Origin: Mycoplasma sp. 1654_15
Lineage (GTDB): Bacteria; Bacillota_I; Bacilli_A; Mycoplasmatales; Metamycoplasmataceae
Direction of reading: 5' to 3'
DNA: 64,000 bases
Assembly: GCF_012516495.1 (NCBI RefSeq)
Contig: NZ_CP051214.1
Location: 558,001-622,000 of the forward strand
Shown: positions 43,035-54,378 of the stretch, piece by piece
How positions within the stretch are numbered: the stretch's first letter is position 1
Layout: the number at the start of each line of letters is the position of its first letter
Made by a program: the position numbers and the translations under genes
The notes under the pieces: generated by a model
Databases searched by the model: none
The model's input: only the letters and a program-made list of their open reading frames with translations
What the model was told of the DNA's origin: nothing

Positions 43035-44532
43035 TGAGCGGATCCCCTTTTCTTAGGAAAATAGAAAAGGGGATTTTTTATGAAATATTCATTAGAATTT
43101 AAATTAGAATGTGTAAAAAAATACAAAAAAGGAATTGAAATTAAAAAGCCCGATTTTGTTAATACAAGTCAGAAAAATTTTTAAATCAAGTAATTTTTTG
43201 AGAAAAATTTATGACAAATTAGGAGTTGAAGGACTTAAGAAAAACCACGAAATAAAAAGTGAACTATAGATCAAAGATTAAACATAGTTAAAAGATTTTT
43301 AGCTGGTGAACCAATTGTTAAAATTTCACTTGAAAATAATCTTAATCCAAGTCAAATATCTTTTTGAAAGAAAAATATTTAGAATTGGGAATTAGTGGTT
43401 TACAATTAAACAAAGGAAGACAAATAATGAAATCTAAGATTAATAATAATAAATCTACAAAAATATCAAACAATTCCGATAGTCAAGATCAATCAAATTC
43501 TTCATTATCTGTATATGAAGAACTGAAACTTCTTAGAAAAGAAAATAAACTTTTAAAAAGGAAAATGAAGCACTAAAAAGTGAAAAGCCTTGGTAGAGAT
43601 CTTTGACTCAAATCAACCAAGGCAAGAAAAATAAAAACATTTATAATATAGTAAAAGCTGACAAAAACCTTCGCTTAACTCAAGTATTAAAAGAGTTTTC
43701 TATTCCTATATCTACTTTTTATTATGAACTCAAAAAGAAGATTTTGACAAGAAAAATGAAGAAATTATAAGCCAAATGAAGCTTATTTTTAAAGAAAATA
43801 AAGCAAGATATGGAAAAAGAAGAATAAAAGCTGAACTTAATAATAGAGGCTATAAAATTGGAATTAAAAAGTTCGCAGATTAATGGCAAAATTCAATCTC
43901 AAAGCAATTTGTTCTGAAGAAAATACAAATCTTACAAAGGAAGTGTTGGCAAAATTGTAGACAATATTTTAAATAGAAATTTTGTCGCAACTCAACCAAA
44001 TCAAAAATGAACTACAGACATAACAGAATTTAGCGGATCATTTGGAAAAGCATATTTATCACCAATTTTAGATATGTTTAAAGGTGAAGTTATTGCTTGA
44101 GATTTGTCTACAAGCGCTAACAACCAACAAATTAGAAAAATGCTTCAAAAAGCATTTTCAAAACACAAAAATCTTGAAGGTTTAATTTTTCACAGTGATC
44201 AAGGTTGACAGTATCAACATAGACAATTCTCAGAAAAATTAAAACAAAAGGAATAATTCAGTCCATGTCCCGAAAAGGAAATTGTTTAGATAATAGCGTT
44301 ATTGAATCGTTTTTGGAACATTAAAAGAGAATGTTTTTATGGTCGCGAAAAAGAATTTTTAACTTTTAAGCAACTTCACAAAGCAATTGCAAATTATATT
44401 TATTATTACAATCACAAACGAATTAAAGACAAAATAAAATGAATGTCTCCCATTAAATTTAGAGAAACATTCATTTCAAATTATAATTAATTAAAACACT
44501 TAAAAATTTTAGAAGAAAAGGGTACCACCTCA
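43035..44532 (+). mobile_element. IS3-family insertion sequence, IS1221-like, copy 2
   Basis: 1,498 bp with the same ends as copy 1. It is flanked by AAAA on both sides (43031-43034 and 44533-44536), consistent with a 4-bp duplication. Removing it restores AAAATGCTTCA-AAA-TGAAGCATTTT, a terminator hairpin overlapping the nagA stop codon. Copies 1 and 2 differ by few bases and share almost all their one-base losses. Confidence 0.92.
43080..44490 (+). pseudogene. IS3-family transposase, frameshifted (copy 2)
   Basis: Same product as copy 1, with the DDE triad recognisable (TTDITEFSG, HSDQGWQYQ, NSVIES). It has the one-base losses of copy 1 plus extra ones near the start (AATTTTTAAATC and GAGAAAAATTTATG) and in ACATTAAAAGAG. 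It shares with copy 3 the CTGAAGAAAAT change that breaks the frame before KSYKG. Confidence 0.8.
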
Positions 44533-44545
44533 AAAATGAAGCATT

Positions 44546-45700
44546 TTAGAGTTTTTTATTAGTAAAATATTTGTTATTTATAAAGCTAAAAATGACGTTA
44601 AAATTTTTATCTATTAAAACAATATTAGCTGGTTTATTTTCTGCTATATCACCATATAAATGAGTTAAATTGAGTGCTTGAGCTACATTATATGAAGAGA
44701 CTTTTACTAGTTGTGATCAATTAATATTGGTATTTTTCTTTAAATTTTTTAAAATTTTGTTATAACCCTTGCCAGAACCTGCTATTGTTGAGGAATTTTG
44801 AATATAAAATAAATCTGATTTTTTTTCTACTTTTAAAGGACCAAGATCATAGATGCCGTTTTTTAAACCTTTTTCAGGTAGTGAATCTGATACTATGCAT
44901 ATATTATCAATATCTAACATATTTAATGTAAAAGCTAATGTAGAATTTCTAATATGCAAGCCATCTGCAATTAACTCCACTAAAAAATTTTTATGCAATT
45001 TGTTTTCTAATATAAGATTCACCAGTGATTCTTGTCTTTGATTAAACATTGAACAAGCATTATAAAAATGAGTAAATCTTTTGTAGGTTGTTAATTTGTG
45101 TGTTTTAGAAAAATTAAAACAATTTGAATGTCCAATAGTAAAATCAAAGTCATTTTGGTATTTATCCAATAGTTTTGCTACATTATTTTCTGGTGCAATT
45201 GCGATTGTGGCTTTGAAATTTAAATGATTTTTTAAATATTCAAGATGTTGTTTTTTAGCTGAAATAATTAAATCTTGTTTATGTGCTCCTTTTTTTTCTT
45301 TTGAAATAAAAGGACCTTCTAAATATCAACTTAATAAAAATGATTCATAATTTTTATGTAGATAATTAAATTTTTCAGTAAATAACTTAATGTTTTTTCA
45401 AGTATCTGTGACTGTGGTTCCAAAAACTGCTGCTACACCCTCTTTTTTATGTAAATTATTTTTGTATTTTAAAAATTTAGTTAAAAAATCTATTTCATTT
45501 ATTTTATTAAAAGAAAAACCATAACCTCCGTGAGTATGAGAATCGATAAATGCTGGTAATAAAATGTTGTTATTGCAGTCAATACCTACTTTTTCTGTAT
45601 GTCCCTTTACTATTTTCTTTATTTTTCCTGTTTGATCTATTTCTAAATAACCTAGAAATTGTTCATCTTTGGTTGTAATTAATGCATTTTTTAATATCAT
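44546..45700 (-). CDS. nagA: N-acetylglucosamine-6-phosphate deacetylase
   Basis: 384 residues. The amidohydrolase metal site is LLPAFIDSHTHGGYGF, followed by YLEGPFISKEKKGAH, GHSNCFNFS, THFYNACSMF, LIADGLHI and the late catalytic Asp in CIVSDSLPE. It removes acetate from GlcNAc-6-phosphate. ATG 45700 has AAAAGGAAA just upstream; the in-frame ATG at 45715 lies before that site and is less likely. No nagB is in the window. The stop codon sits at the base of the terminator stem, which IS copy 2 has split. Confidence 0.85.
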
Positions 45701-45763
45701 AATTTCCTTTTGCATAATGATAAATTAATACTTACAAAATTTTTATTATTATGAAAAAATTTT

Positions 45764-46432
45764 TTAGATTTTATCATTAGCATTTATTTCAAAATACTTT
45801 GGATTTACTTTGGATTTAATAATTTGAATTAATTGTTCGTTTTTATAGCAGAATTTGTAAATTACTTGCTTATTTTTGCTATCAAATTTGTAAATTTGTT
45901 TTTTGAAACTAATAAAATTATTCTTAAAATCACTTACTAATTTGTAAGATTTTTCGATATTTCAAAATTCTGTTTTTTTATGAATAAGGTATTCAGAATC
46001 TATAACAATTTCTTCATTTTTGAAGCATTTTTTACGATAATAAGAAAAATCTACTAAATTTTTTTCTTCTATTAAAGCAAATTGATTAATTCAAATTGCT
46101 TTGTTTTTATCTTGAATAGGTTCTCACGAACAAAAATCTAAATAATATTTGGAAGATAAAGGCATTATTGTTTTAATGAATTTTTGTACTATTATTTTAG
46201 AATTTTTGCTTGTTTTTTCAATATCAATTTTTTTTATTTTAGTAAATAGAAACAAAACAATGGTTTTTGATACATTAAATTTGTTAATCAAAAAAGTAAT
46301 TTGTTGTTCTGAAAGTGGTTGTTTTGGAAACTTTATAAGAAAATTTGTAATGTATTTTATAACTTGAATATGTTTATTACTTAATTTTGAAATACTACTT
46401 AATTTTCGTGTTTTTTCTTCTTTTTTCTTCAT
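45764..46432 (-). CDS. hypothetical protein, basic N-terminus
   Basis: 222 residues. The first 100 residues are lysine-rich and helical (MKKKEEKTRKLSSISKLSNK, then LSEQQITFLINKFNVSKTIV), compatible with a helix-turn-helix, as in a small regulator. The second half is beta-like with many aromatic and lysine residues. No membrane segment, lipobox or recognised motif. It lies between the terminator after nusG and nagA, 63 bases before nagA, and may share its transcript. Function unknown. Confidence 0.55.
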
Positions 46433-46450
46433 AATTTTAAAAAAATAAAA

Positions 46451-46482
46451 CTAAAAAATAGCAAAAAATTGCTATTTTTTAG
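46451..46482 (-). terminator. terminator after nusG
   Basis: CTAAAAAATAGCA pairs with TGCTATTTTTTAG with a 6-base A/T loop, 11 bases after the nusG stop. It closes the long gene cluster. Confidence 0.85.
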
Positions 46483-46493
46483 AATAAATATTA

Positions 46494-47090
46494 TTAGTTA
46501 GAACTAGTATTATTGGAAATGAGTTTTAAATTTTTGTTTTCTATTAAAGTATCTGTTTTTCTTCCAAGAACTTCTATTTCAACAATTGAAGTATTTTTTG
46601 ATAAATCAACTGAAGTAATTTTACCTATTTCTCCTATAAACGGACCTTGTATTATTTCAACAACTGAACCTTCTTTAAACGGTGAATCAACAGTGCCGTA
46701 TTTTGCATATTCAGCTATTTTTTCTTTTTGTTTTTGTTCCATTTTTCTAATTTCTTTTTCTGAAACAGGAGTTGGCTTAGTTCCTTTACCAGAAGAACCG
46801 ATTAATCCTGTGATATACTGTGTATTTCTTACAATAAATCAAACAGCATCATTCATTTGCATTTTAATAAAAATGTAGCCTTTATATAAATTTTCTTTTT
46901 TTTCTGAGTATTTTTCACCTCTTAGTTTTTTTTCATATTCTTTTTCACTAATGGTTGTATATTCAAACTTTTTTATTTCTTTAAAGTATTGTTCTAATCC
47001 TTCGGATTTAATTCTGTTTTTTAAAAGTTCAATTGCATTATCTTCTTTGTTTGAAATAGTTGAAATCATATATCATTTAAAATCTGTCAT
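46494..47090 (-). CDS. nusG: transcription termination/antitermination factor NusG
   Basis: 198 residues. The NGN domain starts DFKWYMISTISNKE and includes LYKGYIFIKMQMND and VRNTQYITGLIGSSGK. The KOW module is FKEGSVVEIIQGPFIGEIGK. Residues EKKLRGEKYSEKKEN form an extra charged loop common in mycoplasma NusG. AAAGGAA precedes two consecutive ATGs (47093 and 47090); the second gives better spacing. NusG binds RNA polymerase and couples it to Rho or the ribosome. It lies 10 bases after secE, the classical order. Confidence 0.92.
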
Positions 47091-47100
47091 CATTTCCTTT

Positions 47101-47313
47101 TTATAATCCTACTCCTGCTTTATTTCAGAGTAAAGTTGCTATGGTTAATATTATGAAAAATAAAATAGTTGCAATAAAAACGAAAATTAACACTTTGAAA
47201 TAATTTTTAGCTAAATATGAACCTGATGGTCATTTTACTCTTTTTAATTCTTTAAAAAAGTGTCTAATTCAATATTTTTTTGGTTTATTTTTCTTGTTTT
47301 TGTTTTTTAACAT
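47101..47313 (-). CDS. secE: preprotein translocase subunit SecE
   Basis: 70 residues, the small form. The amphipathic segment contains FFKELKRVKWPS, the SecE signature, and is followed by one membrane span (VLIFVFIATILFFIILTIAT). Three TGA codons encode Trp, including the one in the signature. SecE clamps SecY in the secretion channel. It sits between rpmG and nusG. Confidence 0.92.
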
Positions 47314-47333
47314 AAATAAAACTTTCTAACTAT

Positions 47334-47477
47334 CTATTTTTCTTCTTTGTGTGTTGTACTAGAATTACATTTTTTACAAAACTTTTTTAAAATAAGTCTT
47401 TCATCAGAAGATTTATTTATATTGTAGTTTTTACTTTTGCATTCTATACAACTAAGTGAAACTTTTGTTTTTGGCAT
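47334..47477 (-). CDS. rpmG: 50S ribosomal protein L33
   Basis: 47 residues with a zinc-ribbon: CIEC near the start and CKKC near the end. MPKTKVSLSC is a typical L33 start. It lies 20 bases before secE, as in most Firmicutes relatives. Confidence 0.9.
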   Translation of the reverse strand: MPKTKVSLSCIECKSKNYNINKSSDERLILKKFCKKCNSSTTHKEEK

Positions 47478-47512
47478 TATTGCATTATAACAAAAAAAAT
47501 TAAGTTATAAAA

Positions 47513-48076
47513 TTATAATACATAAGCTTGAATTTTCTTTTCAAATTTTTTTAAAATATTATTTATTTTAAACGAACTCATATTAGTTTTTAAAGAAATT
47601 TGTTTAGTTTTAAAGCCTTCAAAAAAATAATATACTAAAACGCTAAGTTCTAAATCATCTTTAATTTGAAATTTTGTCTGTAGTCACTCTTTAGGTTCTT
47701 CTTGATAATTGAAGTTGTTTAAAAAAATAGTGGAATTTGGATCTTCTATTTCTATTTCTTCAAATGTATAATTTAAAGCTAAATTTAAAACTTGATGTGA
47801 CTTTGTAGTAAATTTTTTACAATAATTAATCATTAAATATTTTACTTTATAAAACAAGTATTTTTCATAACAATGGTTAAATTTTTTATCATAGTCTTCT
47901 ACTATTTGAGGCAAATAGAAAAGACTGTAATTTATTAAATCATCTAAATTTAAAGGTACATTATTAAAAAGTCTAATTACGTTTTTAGCACAAATTGTAA
48001 AAATTTCTTTATGCTGATAGTAAGTTTTGGAAATTATTTTATTTCTTCGTTTTGTGTTCAAAAACCTTGATTTCAC
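47513..48076 (-). CDS. SigH-like alternative sigma factor
   Basis: 187 residues. LNLDDLINYSLFYLPQIVED, then YEKYLFYKVKYLMINYCKKF, resembles sigma-70 region 2 (core binding and -10 recognition). LELSVLVYYFFEGFKTKQIS, then SSFKINNILKKFEKKI, resembles the region 4 helix-turn-helix. Its place between rlmB and rpmG-secE-nusG is that of sigH in Firmicutes. In M. genitalium the corresponding protein MG428 switches on recombination genes. The start is uncertain: GTG 48076 overlaps the strong AGGAGG that lies at the rlmB stop, so TTG at 48061 may be the real one. Confidence 0.72.
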
Positions 48077-48079
48077 CTC

Positions 48080-48757
48080 CTACTTTTTAAAAAGAATAAT
48101 TCCTGCCGCTACTGAAACATTCAAAGACTGAACAGTTCCTTGCATTGGAATATAAAAGGTTTCATCAGATTGATTTAATAAAGATTTGGAAACACCTTTA
48201 GCTTCAGAACCTAAAACAATAGCTGTTGGAAGATTAAAATTAATAGTTTCTATTGATTTGGCTTGTTTTGTAAGAGCTGAAGAATATATTCAAAAATTAC
48301 GTTTTTTTAACTTGTCAATGGTTGCTAATAATGAATTTACTTGTACAAATTTAATCCCTACAAATCCGCCTGATGATATTCGAATTACGGTTTCATTAAT
48401 TTTGGCGCAATTATCTTTTGGCAAAATAATATGTTTTATTCCTGCTGCGTTTGCGCTTCGAATAATTGCTCCTAAATTATGATTGTCTTGAATATGATCT
48501 AAAATCAAAATCCTTTCGGGATTATCTTTAAATATAGACTCGATAGGGAAATATTTAACATTTTCTACTTCAGCAACAAAACCTTGATGGTTTATTCCTT
48601 TTGCTAATTTGTCTAAAAAAGTTTTTTCTACTATTTTTACTTCAAATTTTTTTAAATCTATATCAACTAAAGGTTTTGCTAAATAAATTTTTTTGATTGG
48701 TATATTGTTTTTTATCGCGTCTAACAAAGAATTCTTGCCGCAAATGTATTTAACCAT
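48080..48757 (-). CDS. rlmB: 23S rRNA (guanosine-2'-O-)-methyltransferase, TrmH/RlmB family
   Basis: 225 residues. The substrate-binding N-terminus is YICGKNSLLDAIKN. The SPOUT knot shows LDHIQDNHNLGAIIRSANAAG, IVLGSEAKGVSKSLL and IPMQGTVQSLNVSVAAGI, the three TrmH motifs. It methylates a ribose in 23S rRNA. It starts 33 bases after cysS, and its TAG overlaps the ribosome site of the sigma-like gene. Confidence 0.9.
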
Positions 48758-48790
48758 AATTTGATAACCTCTTTTATAAAATGTAAAAAT

Positions 48791-49993
48791 TTAGGAAAAA
48801 ATGAACTTTTTTCATAGTTTTTCTCTAATTTTGTCTGCTTGTTGGTAATTTTCTTGTGCTTTTAATTTTTCTCATCTAGCAACTAATAATTCATCTGTTT
48901 TAGTCAATGTTTTTTGTACAAAAATAAAGCCTAAAGTCTTTAAAATAAAGGATAAATTTGCAAAGTCTTTATTTTTAAGAAGCAAATTTAATTCTTTATT
49001 TGCTTGAGCAAAACTAGATTCTAAAAATAACTTCAAAATTGGATTTACTATATTTTTATAGACTTTTTTAGGTTTTAATAAATGTTCAAAATAAGCTTTT
49101 TTGTATTGAATTATCTTGTTTTTGTTAGCTTCTAATAATTCTGTTGTTAAATTTATAGGACCTGAAATCGAACTAGTTAATAAAATGTGGCGATAAATAT
49201 CAGGACTATATTGTTTTAAAAACTCATCTACTAAAAAAACATTATTTAATGATTTAGACATCTTTTCGTTGTTAATTTTTATTTGTCCAACATGAACTCA
49301 TTTTTTTGTAATAGGCTTCTTAGTTAAAGCAAAATGTTGAGCATTTTCATTTTCATGATGAGGAAAAATTAAATCAATTCCCCCTGAGTGAATATCTATT
49401 GTTTGTTTATTAAAATACTTATAAATTAAAGCTGAACATTCTGTGTGTCAACCTGGACGACCTAAACCTAATTTTGAAAAATATTTAATACCTTCAGTAG
49501 TTTTTTTTCATAAAACAAAATCGTTTGCTTTGGATTTATGCTTTGTTTTTGAAGAAGATTTTAAAGCTTCTATGTTTTGTCCTGAAATATTTCCATAATT
49601 TTTTACTTTAGAAGTATCAAAATATAAATCATCATTTTCTTGATAGGTAAATCCTTGATTTTGAAGCAAATAAATGTAATTTTTAATAGTATTTAACTCA
49701 TTTGTGACTTTTACAATTTTTGTTGGTTTTTCTATGTTAAAAATTTTTAACTTCTTTATATAATCTTTATAATAAAATTCAGAAATTTTACTCTCTGTTG
49801 TGTTTTCTTTTAAAGCTTTTTGGATAATTTTGTCATCAATATTAGTTATGTTATGGAGAAAAAATACTTCATATTTAAAGTATTTTTTAACTCTGTTTAA
49901 AATATCAATAGTTAAAATAGGTCGTAAGTTTCCGATGTGAATATAATCGTAAACTGTAGGTCCACAAACGTAAATGTTTTCTTTTTTAGTCAT
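48791..49993 (-). CDS. cysS: cysteinyl-tRNA synthetase
   Basis: 400 residues, the compact form usual in mycoplasmas. [17 protein letters not shown] contains a zinc-ligand Cys and the HIGH-like site. [13 protein letters not shown] and [16 protein letters not shown] complete the zinc and cysteine pocket, and EKMSKSLNN is the KMSKS loop. It charges tRNA-Cys. Its ATG overlaps the end of the ygjP-like gene by 8 bases. Confidence 0.95.
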
Positions 49994-50669
49994 ATTGGTT
50001 CTTCTTTAATTTTCTTTTAATTTCTAAATAATCTGGTTTATATTTTGCTACTATGCTTCAAAATTTTTGACTGTGATTTGTTTGGTAATAATGCGTTAGT
50101 TCGTGAACAATAATGTAGTCAATTGTATTTCTACTAAATGGGAATAATTTTTTTGAAAAATAAATTTTTCTTTTTGTTATGTGATTAGTTGCCCAAGTGC
50201 TTGTTTTATCACGCAAAATTACTTCAAAATCAGGAGTATGCATTATTTGTACTCAGTATGATATTCTTGTTTTTATATATTCTAAAAGTTTTTTGTTGAT
50301 ATTATCAATAATTTGTAATTTTAATGTGTTTTTGTTGTGTGATTTAATCTTAAAAACAAAATTTTTTGCATATAAATAATATTCATTATTAGTTTTTACT
50401 AAATCAAAATCATATTTTTGACCTAAAAAATAAAAGTATTTTTCTTGTAAATTAATTGGACTAACATTGGAAGCATTCTCAAGTAAATGATCAATTTTAG
50501 GCTTTAAAATCAACAAATTTTCTTGAATTTTATTCAAAGGAAAATTTGTATAAACTTTTAATTTTCCTTGTTCTAAACGAACACTAAATTTAAGGTTTTT
50601 ATATTTTTTTTGCACAACAACAACTTCATAGTGTTTTCCATTGTGAATGTAGCTAAAATTATTGTTCAT
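49986..50669 (-). CDS. YgjP/SprT-like zinc metallopeptidase (DUF45)
   Basis: 227 residues. The catalytic HExxH is IIVHELTHYYQTNHSQKFW (His about 189), with the third zinc ligand His a few residues on, as in the YgjP/WSS1-like family. The N-terminal half is beta-rich. Members are associated with DNA-protein or general proteolysis, but the function of this subfamily is not settled. It overlaps its neighbours on both sides (NERD by 11 bases, cysS by 8), so it is part of the operon. Confidence 0.8.
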
Positions 50670-51348
50670 TTTTTATACTTTTTTTAATTTTTTTAAGATT
50701 AGTTTTGGAATTATCAATACATTGTTCAATGGAATAAAAAATTCGTTTTTGATCTAATATACTAATTTCATAATTAGTGTGTTGTTGCATAAGTAAGTCC
50801 AATTTAAACATCATATCTGATTCAAAAGTCATTAGTGTATCATCTTGATAATCAAAGTAGTTAGTGATATCTAAAGACTTTGTTTTTGAAGAAAAAATAA
50901 TTAAAGAAAGAAAAGGAACAGGCATATTCAAAAGTTTTTGTAGCTTAATTATATGCATTTTATTTTGAAATACTGGACTGTAAATTTTTAATTGATGATT
51001 AAAGCTGGTTTTGGTTCAATAATTTGAGTAAAAATCACCTTTAATAAAGCCATTTAATGACTTGATTTCAATTACAATTACAGCTTTTTTAGTAATTAAA
51101 ATACTATCAACTTCAAATAATAAATTATCTTTTTTTAATATTGAAGAATTAATGAAAAAACTTTGATTATTAATAGCTCATTGTAGTAGCTTTTCATTTA
51201 CTTGTTTTTCATACTCTTTTCCTTTATTTTTCTTTAGAATTTTGGTTTGAAGTGCTTTGAATCTGAAGAATAAAAAAATTAAAAAAAATATTAATAAAGA
51301 CAACAAACCCAATGTACTACCAAGAATAAAACCAGTTTGATTATCCAT
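50659..51348 (-). CDS. membrane-anchored NERD-domain protein
   Basis: 229 residues. One membrane segment (ILGSTLGLLSLLIFFLIFLF) is followed by a nuclease-related (NERD) domain: LLFEVDSILITKKAVIVIEIKSLNGFIKG carries the acidic and Lys residues of the fold, then QLKIYSPVFQNKMHIIKLQK. NERD proteins are thought to be nucleases, often membrane-linked. ATG 51348 is chosen over 51351 for better distance to AAGGA. The start lies inside the end of the corC-like gene. Confidence 0.78.
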
Positions 51349-52585
51349 CATTTTCCTTCATTTTCTTTGTAATTTGAATTTCAAGTACATTGTGTGATTT
51401 ATCAAGAATTTTAAAGTAAAGATCGTAATTTAGTTCATTTTGTTCATATTTGAATTTCAAACTTTTAATTAATTTTTGTTTACTATGATGTTCTAACCAA
51501 AGATCTATAGTATTAAAAGATGATTCTAAATTAACTTCAAGTTGTTCGTTTATTGTAGTAATTTTTGTTCTGTTATTTACTATAATAGAATCTTCAGAAA
51601 TTTGATAATATTCTAAACCATCTCGAAAATCGTATTCATCGTAAATAGGACCTACTAATGTTTCAAGGATATCTTCTAGAGTAATAATTCCTATTATGTT
51701 TTCTGATTTTTTAGTTTTTTTAATAAAACCAAATTGTGATTTACTCTTTTTAAGCTTTTCATAGTTGTTTTTTAACAAGTCATTTGCCGATAAAAAAGGT
51801 ACTTGAATTATATAATCATCTATTTGAAAATCCTTTAAAAAGAAAAGATCTTTGATGAGTAAAATTCCTATAAATTTTCCTTTTTTTCTAACAGGAATCC
51901 TTGAAAATCTTGACTCTTTAAAGATATCAAGAATTTCTGATAAATTCATATTATAATCAACAAAAACAACATCTTTTATTGGTGTAAAACAGTTGATTGT
52001 CTTGATAGAGTCAAAATCTAATGCTTTAATTGCAAGGTCAGATTCTTCTTTTTCAAGCACGCCTTCATGTTTTCCTTGTTCAATTATTTTTTTGAGTTCT
52101 TTTTCAGTATTGGTTATTGCATTTTCTTTAAAAATCTTAGCTAAAACAAATGTTATTGGATAAAACAAATAGTAAAAAACTGCAATTATTATTCAAGAAA
52201 ATCTTAAAAACTTAATCGGGTGTTTTCTTGCTATTAACTTTGGAAAAAGTTCACCAAATAAAACTATTATTGGTGTTGTTACTAAAATAGAAACTATCAG
52301 TCTCAAAGATTCATAAGTGATAAATGCACCTAAAAGTGTTGACAAAACGATGGATAAACCTATGTTTACTATATTATTACAAATTAGTATAACTGTAAAG
52401 GTTTGTGAAAAATTATAAAACTTATGTAGAATTGATCTTTTTACTATTGATTCTGTTTTTAAATTCTCTTCTAATTTAGCTTTAGAAACACTAGCGTATG
52501 CTGTTTCTGAAGCAGAAAATAAAGCAGAAAAAATAACTAAAAGTAAATTAAGAATAATTAAAACTATTAAATAACTACTCTCCAT
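51341..52585 (-). CDS. CNNM/CorC-family transporter-associated protein (hemolysin-type)
   Basis: 414 residues. An N-terminal DUF21 domain of about four membrane spans shows SALFSASETAYASVSKAKLE and IVLFGELFPKLIARKHP. Two CBS motifs follow (LSEILDIFKESRFSRIPVRK and NIIGIITLEDILETLVGPIYDE), then a CorC_HlyC domain (YYQISEDSIIVNNRTKI). The family is linked to Mg2+/Co2+ transport. The ATG at 52585 overlaps the end of dnaB by 11 bases; an upstream ATG at 52591 lacks a better ribosome site. Confidence 0.85.
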
Positions 52586-53948
52586 AATCATCCTTGTTAT
52601 AGTTAGAATCTTCGTTGTATTCTTTTTCAAAGAAATTTCCATTTGAAGGATCAAATTTCATTGTTATTGAACCAATAGCTCCATTTCTATGTTTTGCAAT
52701 TATAAGAGTAGAATCTTGAACTTCAGAAGGTGGAAGTTGTTTGGTATAGTAATTATCACGATATAAAAACATAACAATGTCAGCATCTTGTTCTATAGAA
52801 CCAGATTCTCTTAAATCTGAAAGTTGTGGAATCTTTTTCTCTCTTTTTTCAACCTCTCTTGAAAGTTGTGAAAGCGCAATAATTGGTGTATCTAATTCAC
52901 GAGCTAATTGCTTTAATTTCCTTGAAATTATAGACACTTCTACTTGTCTGCTTTCATTTCTAGAATTAGAGCTGTAGTTAATAAGTTGGAGATAATCGAT
53001 GATAATTAAATCAATTTCTTCTTTTTTTCTTTTTAATCTTTGCAATTTTCAAATCATCTCGTTTAGTTTAATAGTTCCTGAATCTTCGATCAAGAGATTG
53101 TAATTGTTGATTTTGTTATCAATCGCACTACTTATTCTAATTCACTGTTCTTTGTTTATATAACGAGGGTCTTTGAACAAATTAGCATCAATCATAGTTT
53201 CTAATGATAATAAACGAGTAACTAATTGCTGTGAAGACATTTCTAAAGAGAAAAATACTACATTTTTCTTCGCATCACAAGCATTTTTAGCTAAATTTAA
53301 AGCAAAAGCAGTTTTTCCCATAGAAGGACGAGCAGCTAAAATTATTAAATCACCTTTTTGAAAACCAGAGGTTTTTCTATTTAATTCTTCAAATCCTGTA
53401 GTGATTCCTTTAAGGTCTAAACTATTTTGTTGGTGACGTAAAGTTAGTAAAAGTTCTTCAGCAACTTTTGCTACATTATCAAAATCGTGTTTAGCATTAA
53501 TAGAAACAATTTGATTCATTTGGTCTTGAAATTCATCGATTATTTCTTCACTAGGTTTGTTTCCTTGTAAAATTTCTTTTTCAGATTGGCGAAAAACTTC
53601 AGTTATTTTTCTTAATTTAGTAGCCTCAGAAATTTTTTTAATATACTCAATGATTTCAATGTCAACAAGATATTCATCGAGTGAAAGTTCTAAAATGTAT
53701 TTTTCACCACCAGCTTGTTCTAATTTATTAGTTCTTGTTAGTTCATTTATTAGTAAATTTGTATCAAAAGTTCTTGAATTTTCCATCAAATTTGACAAGG
53801 CTTCGAAGATAATTCGTAATTTAGGCACACTAAAATCTTCTATAGATAAATAATTAACTATATTAATTCATTCATTAGGATAATATAAAATATAAGATAT
53901 TATTTTCTGTTCAAGATCTGGTTCTGATAGCCTAGAATATTTACTCAT
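52575..53948 (-). CDS. dnaB: replicative DNA helicase DnaB
   Basis: 457 residues. The N-terminal collar domain starts LSEPDLEQKIISYILYYPNEW. The RecA-like motor has Walker A ARPSMGKTAFALNLA, Walker B LIIIDYLQLI, and SQLSREVEKREKKIPQLSDLRESGSIEQDADIVMFLYR further on (motifs H3-H4 and the arginine finger region). It drives the replication fork. The ATG overlaps the rplI stop by 8 bases. Confidence 0.95.
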
Positions 53949-54378
53949 CTTTTAGAACCTTTATTCTCAAGTTAGCACTTACTTCATGTGATAATTTAAC
54001 TTTTAAAATTGTAAGTCCTAAAGAGGTAATATGCACTTTTTCTACTGTATGTTTTTCAAGGTGTAAACCTTTTTCTTCAAGCGCTTTAAATACTTGTTTT
54101 GTAGAAATTGAACCATGTGGTTGGTCATTTGTAAATTTTAATTTAAATTCTAAAATAAGAGCTTGAATTTGTTCTTTTAAAAGAAGATCTTGTTGATGTT
54201 TTTCTTCTTTTTTCTTTGCAATTTCATTTTGTCTTTGGTCTAATGCTTTGATGTGTTCTTCTACATAAGGAACTGCGATTTTGTTTTTAAATAAGTAATT
54301 TGAAGCATATCCTGGACTTACTTCAATTACTGTATTTGCTTTTCCATCTTTTGAGTCTTTAATTAATATTACTTTCAT
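53941..54378 (-). CDS. rplI: 50S ribosomal protein L9
   Basis: 145 residues. The start MKVILIKDSKDGKANTVIEV and PGYASNYLFKNKIA are the L9 N-domain, then a long charged helix and a C-domain with HGSISTKQVFKALEEKG. Its start codon shares one base with the gdpP stop (TAATG), so translation is coupled. Confidence 0.95.
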   Translation of the reverse strand: MKVILIKDSKDGKANTVIEVSPGYASNYLFKNKIAVPYVEEHIKALDQRQNEIAKKKEEKHQQDLLLKEQIQALILEFKLKFTNDQPHGSISTKQVFKALEEKGLHLEKHTVEKVHITSLGLTILKVKLSHEVSANLRIKVLKDE

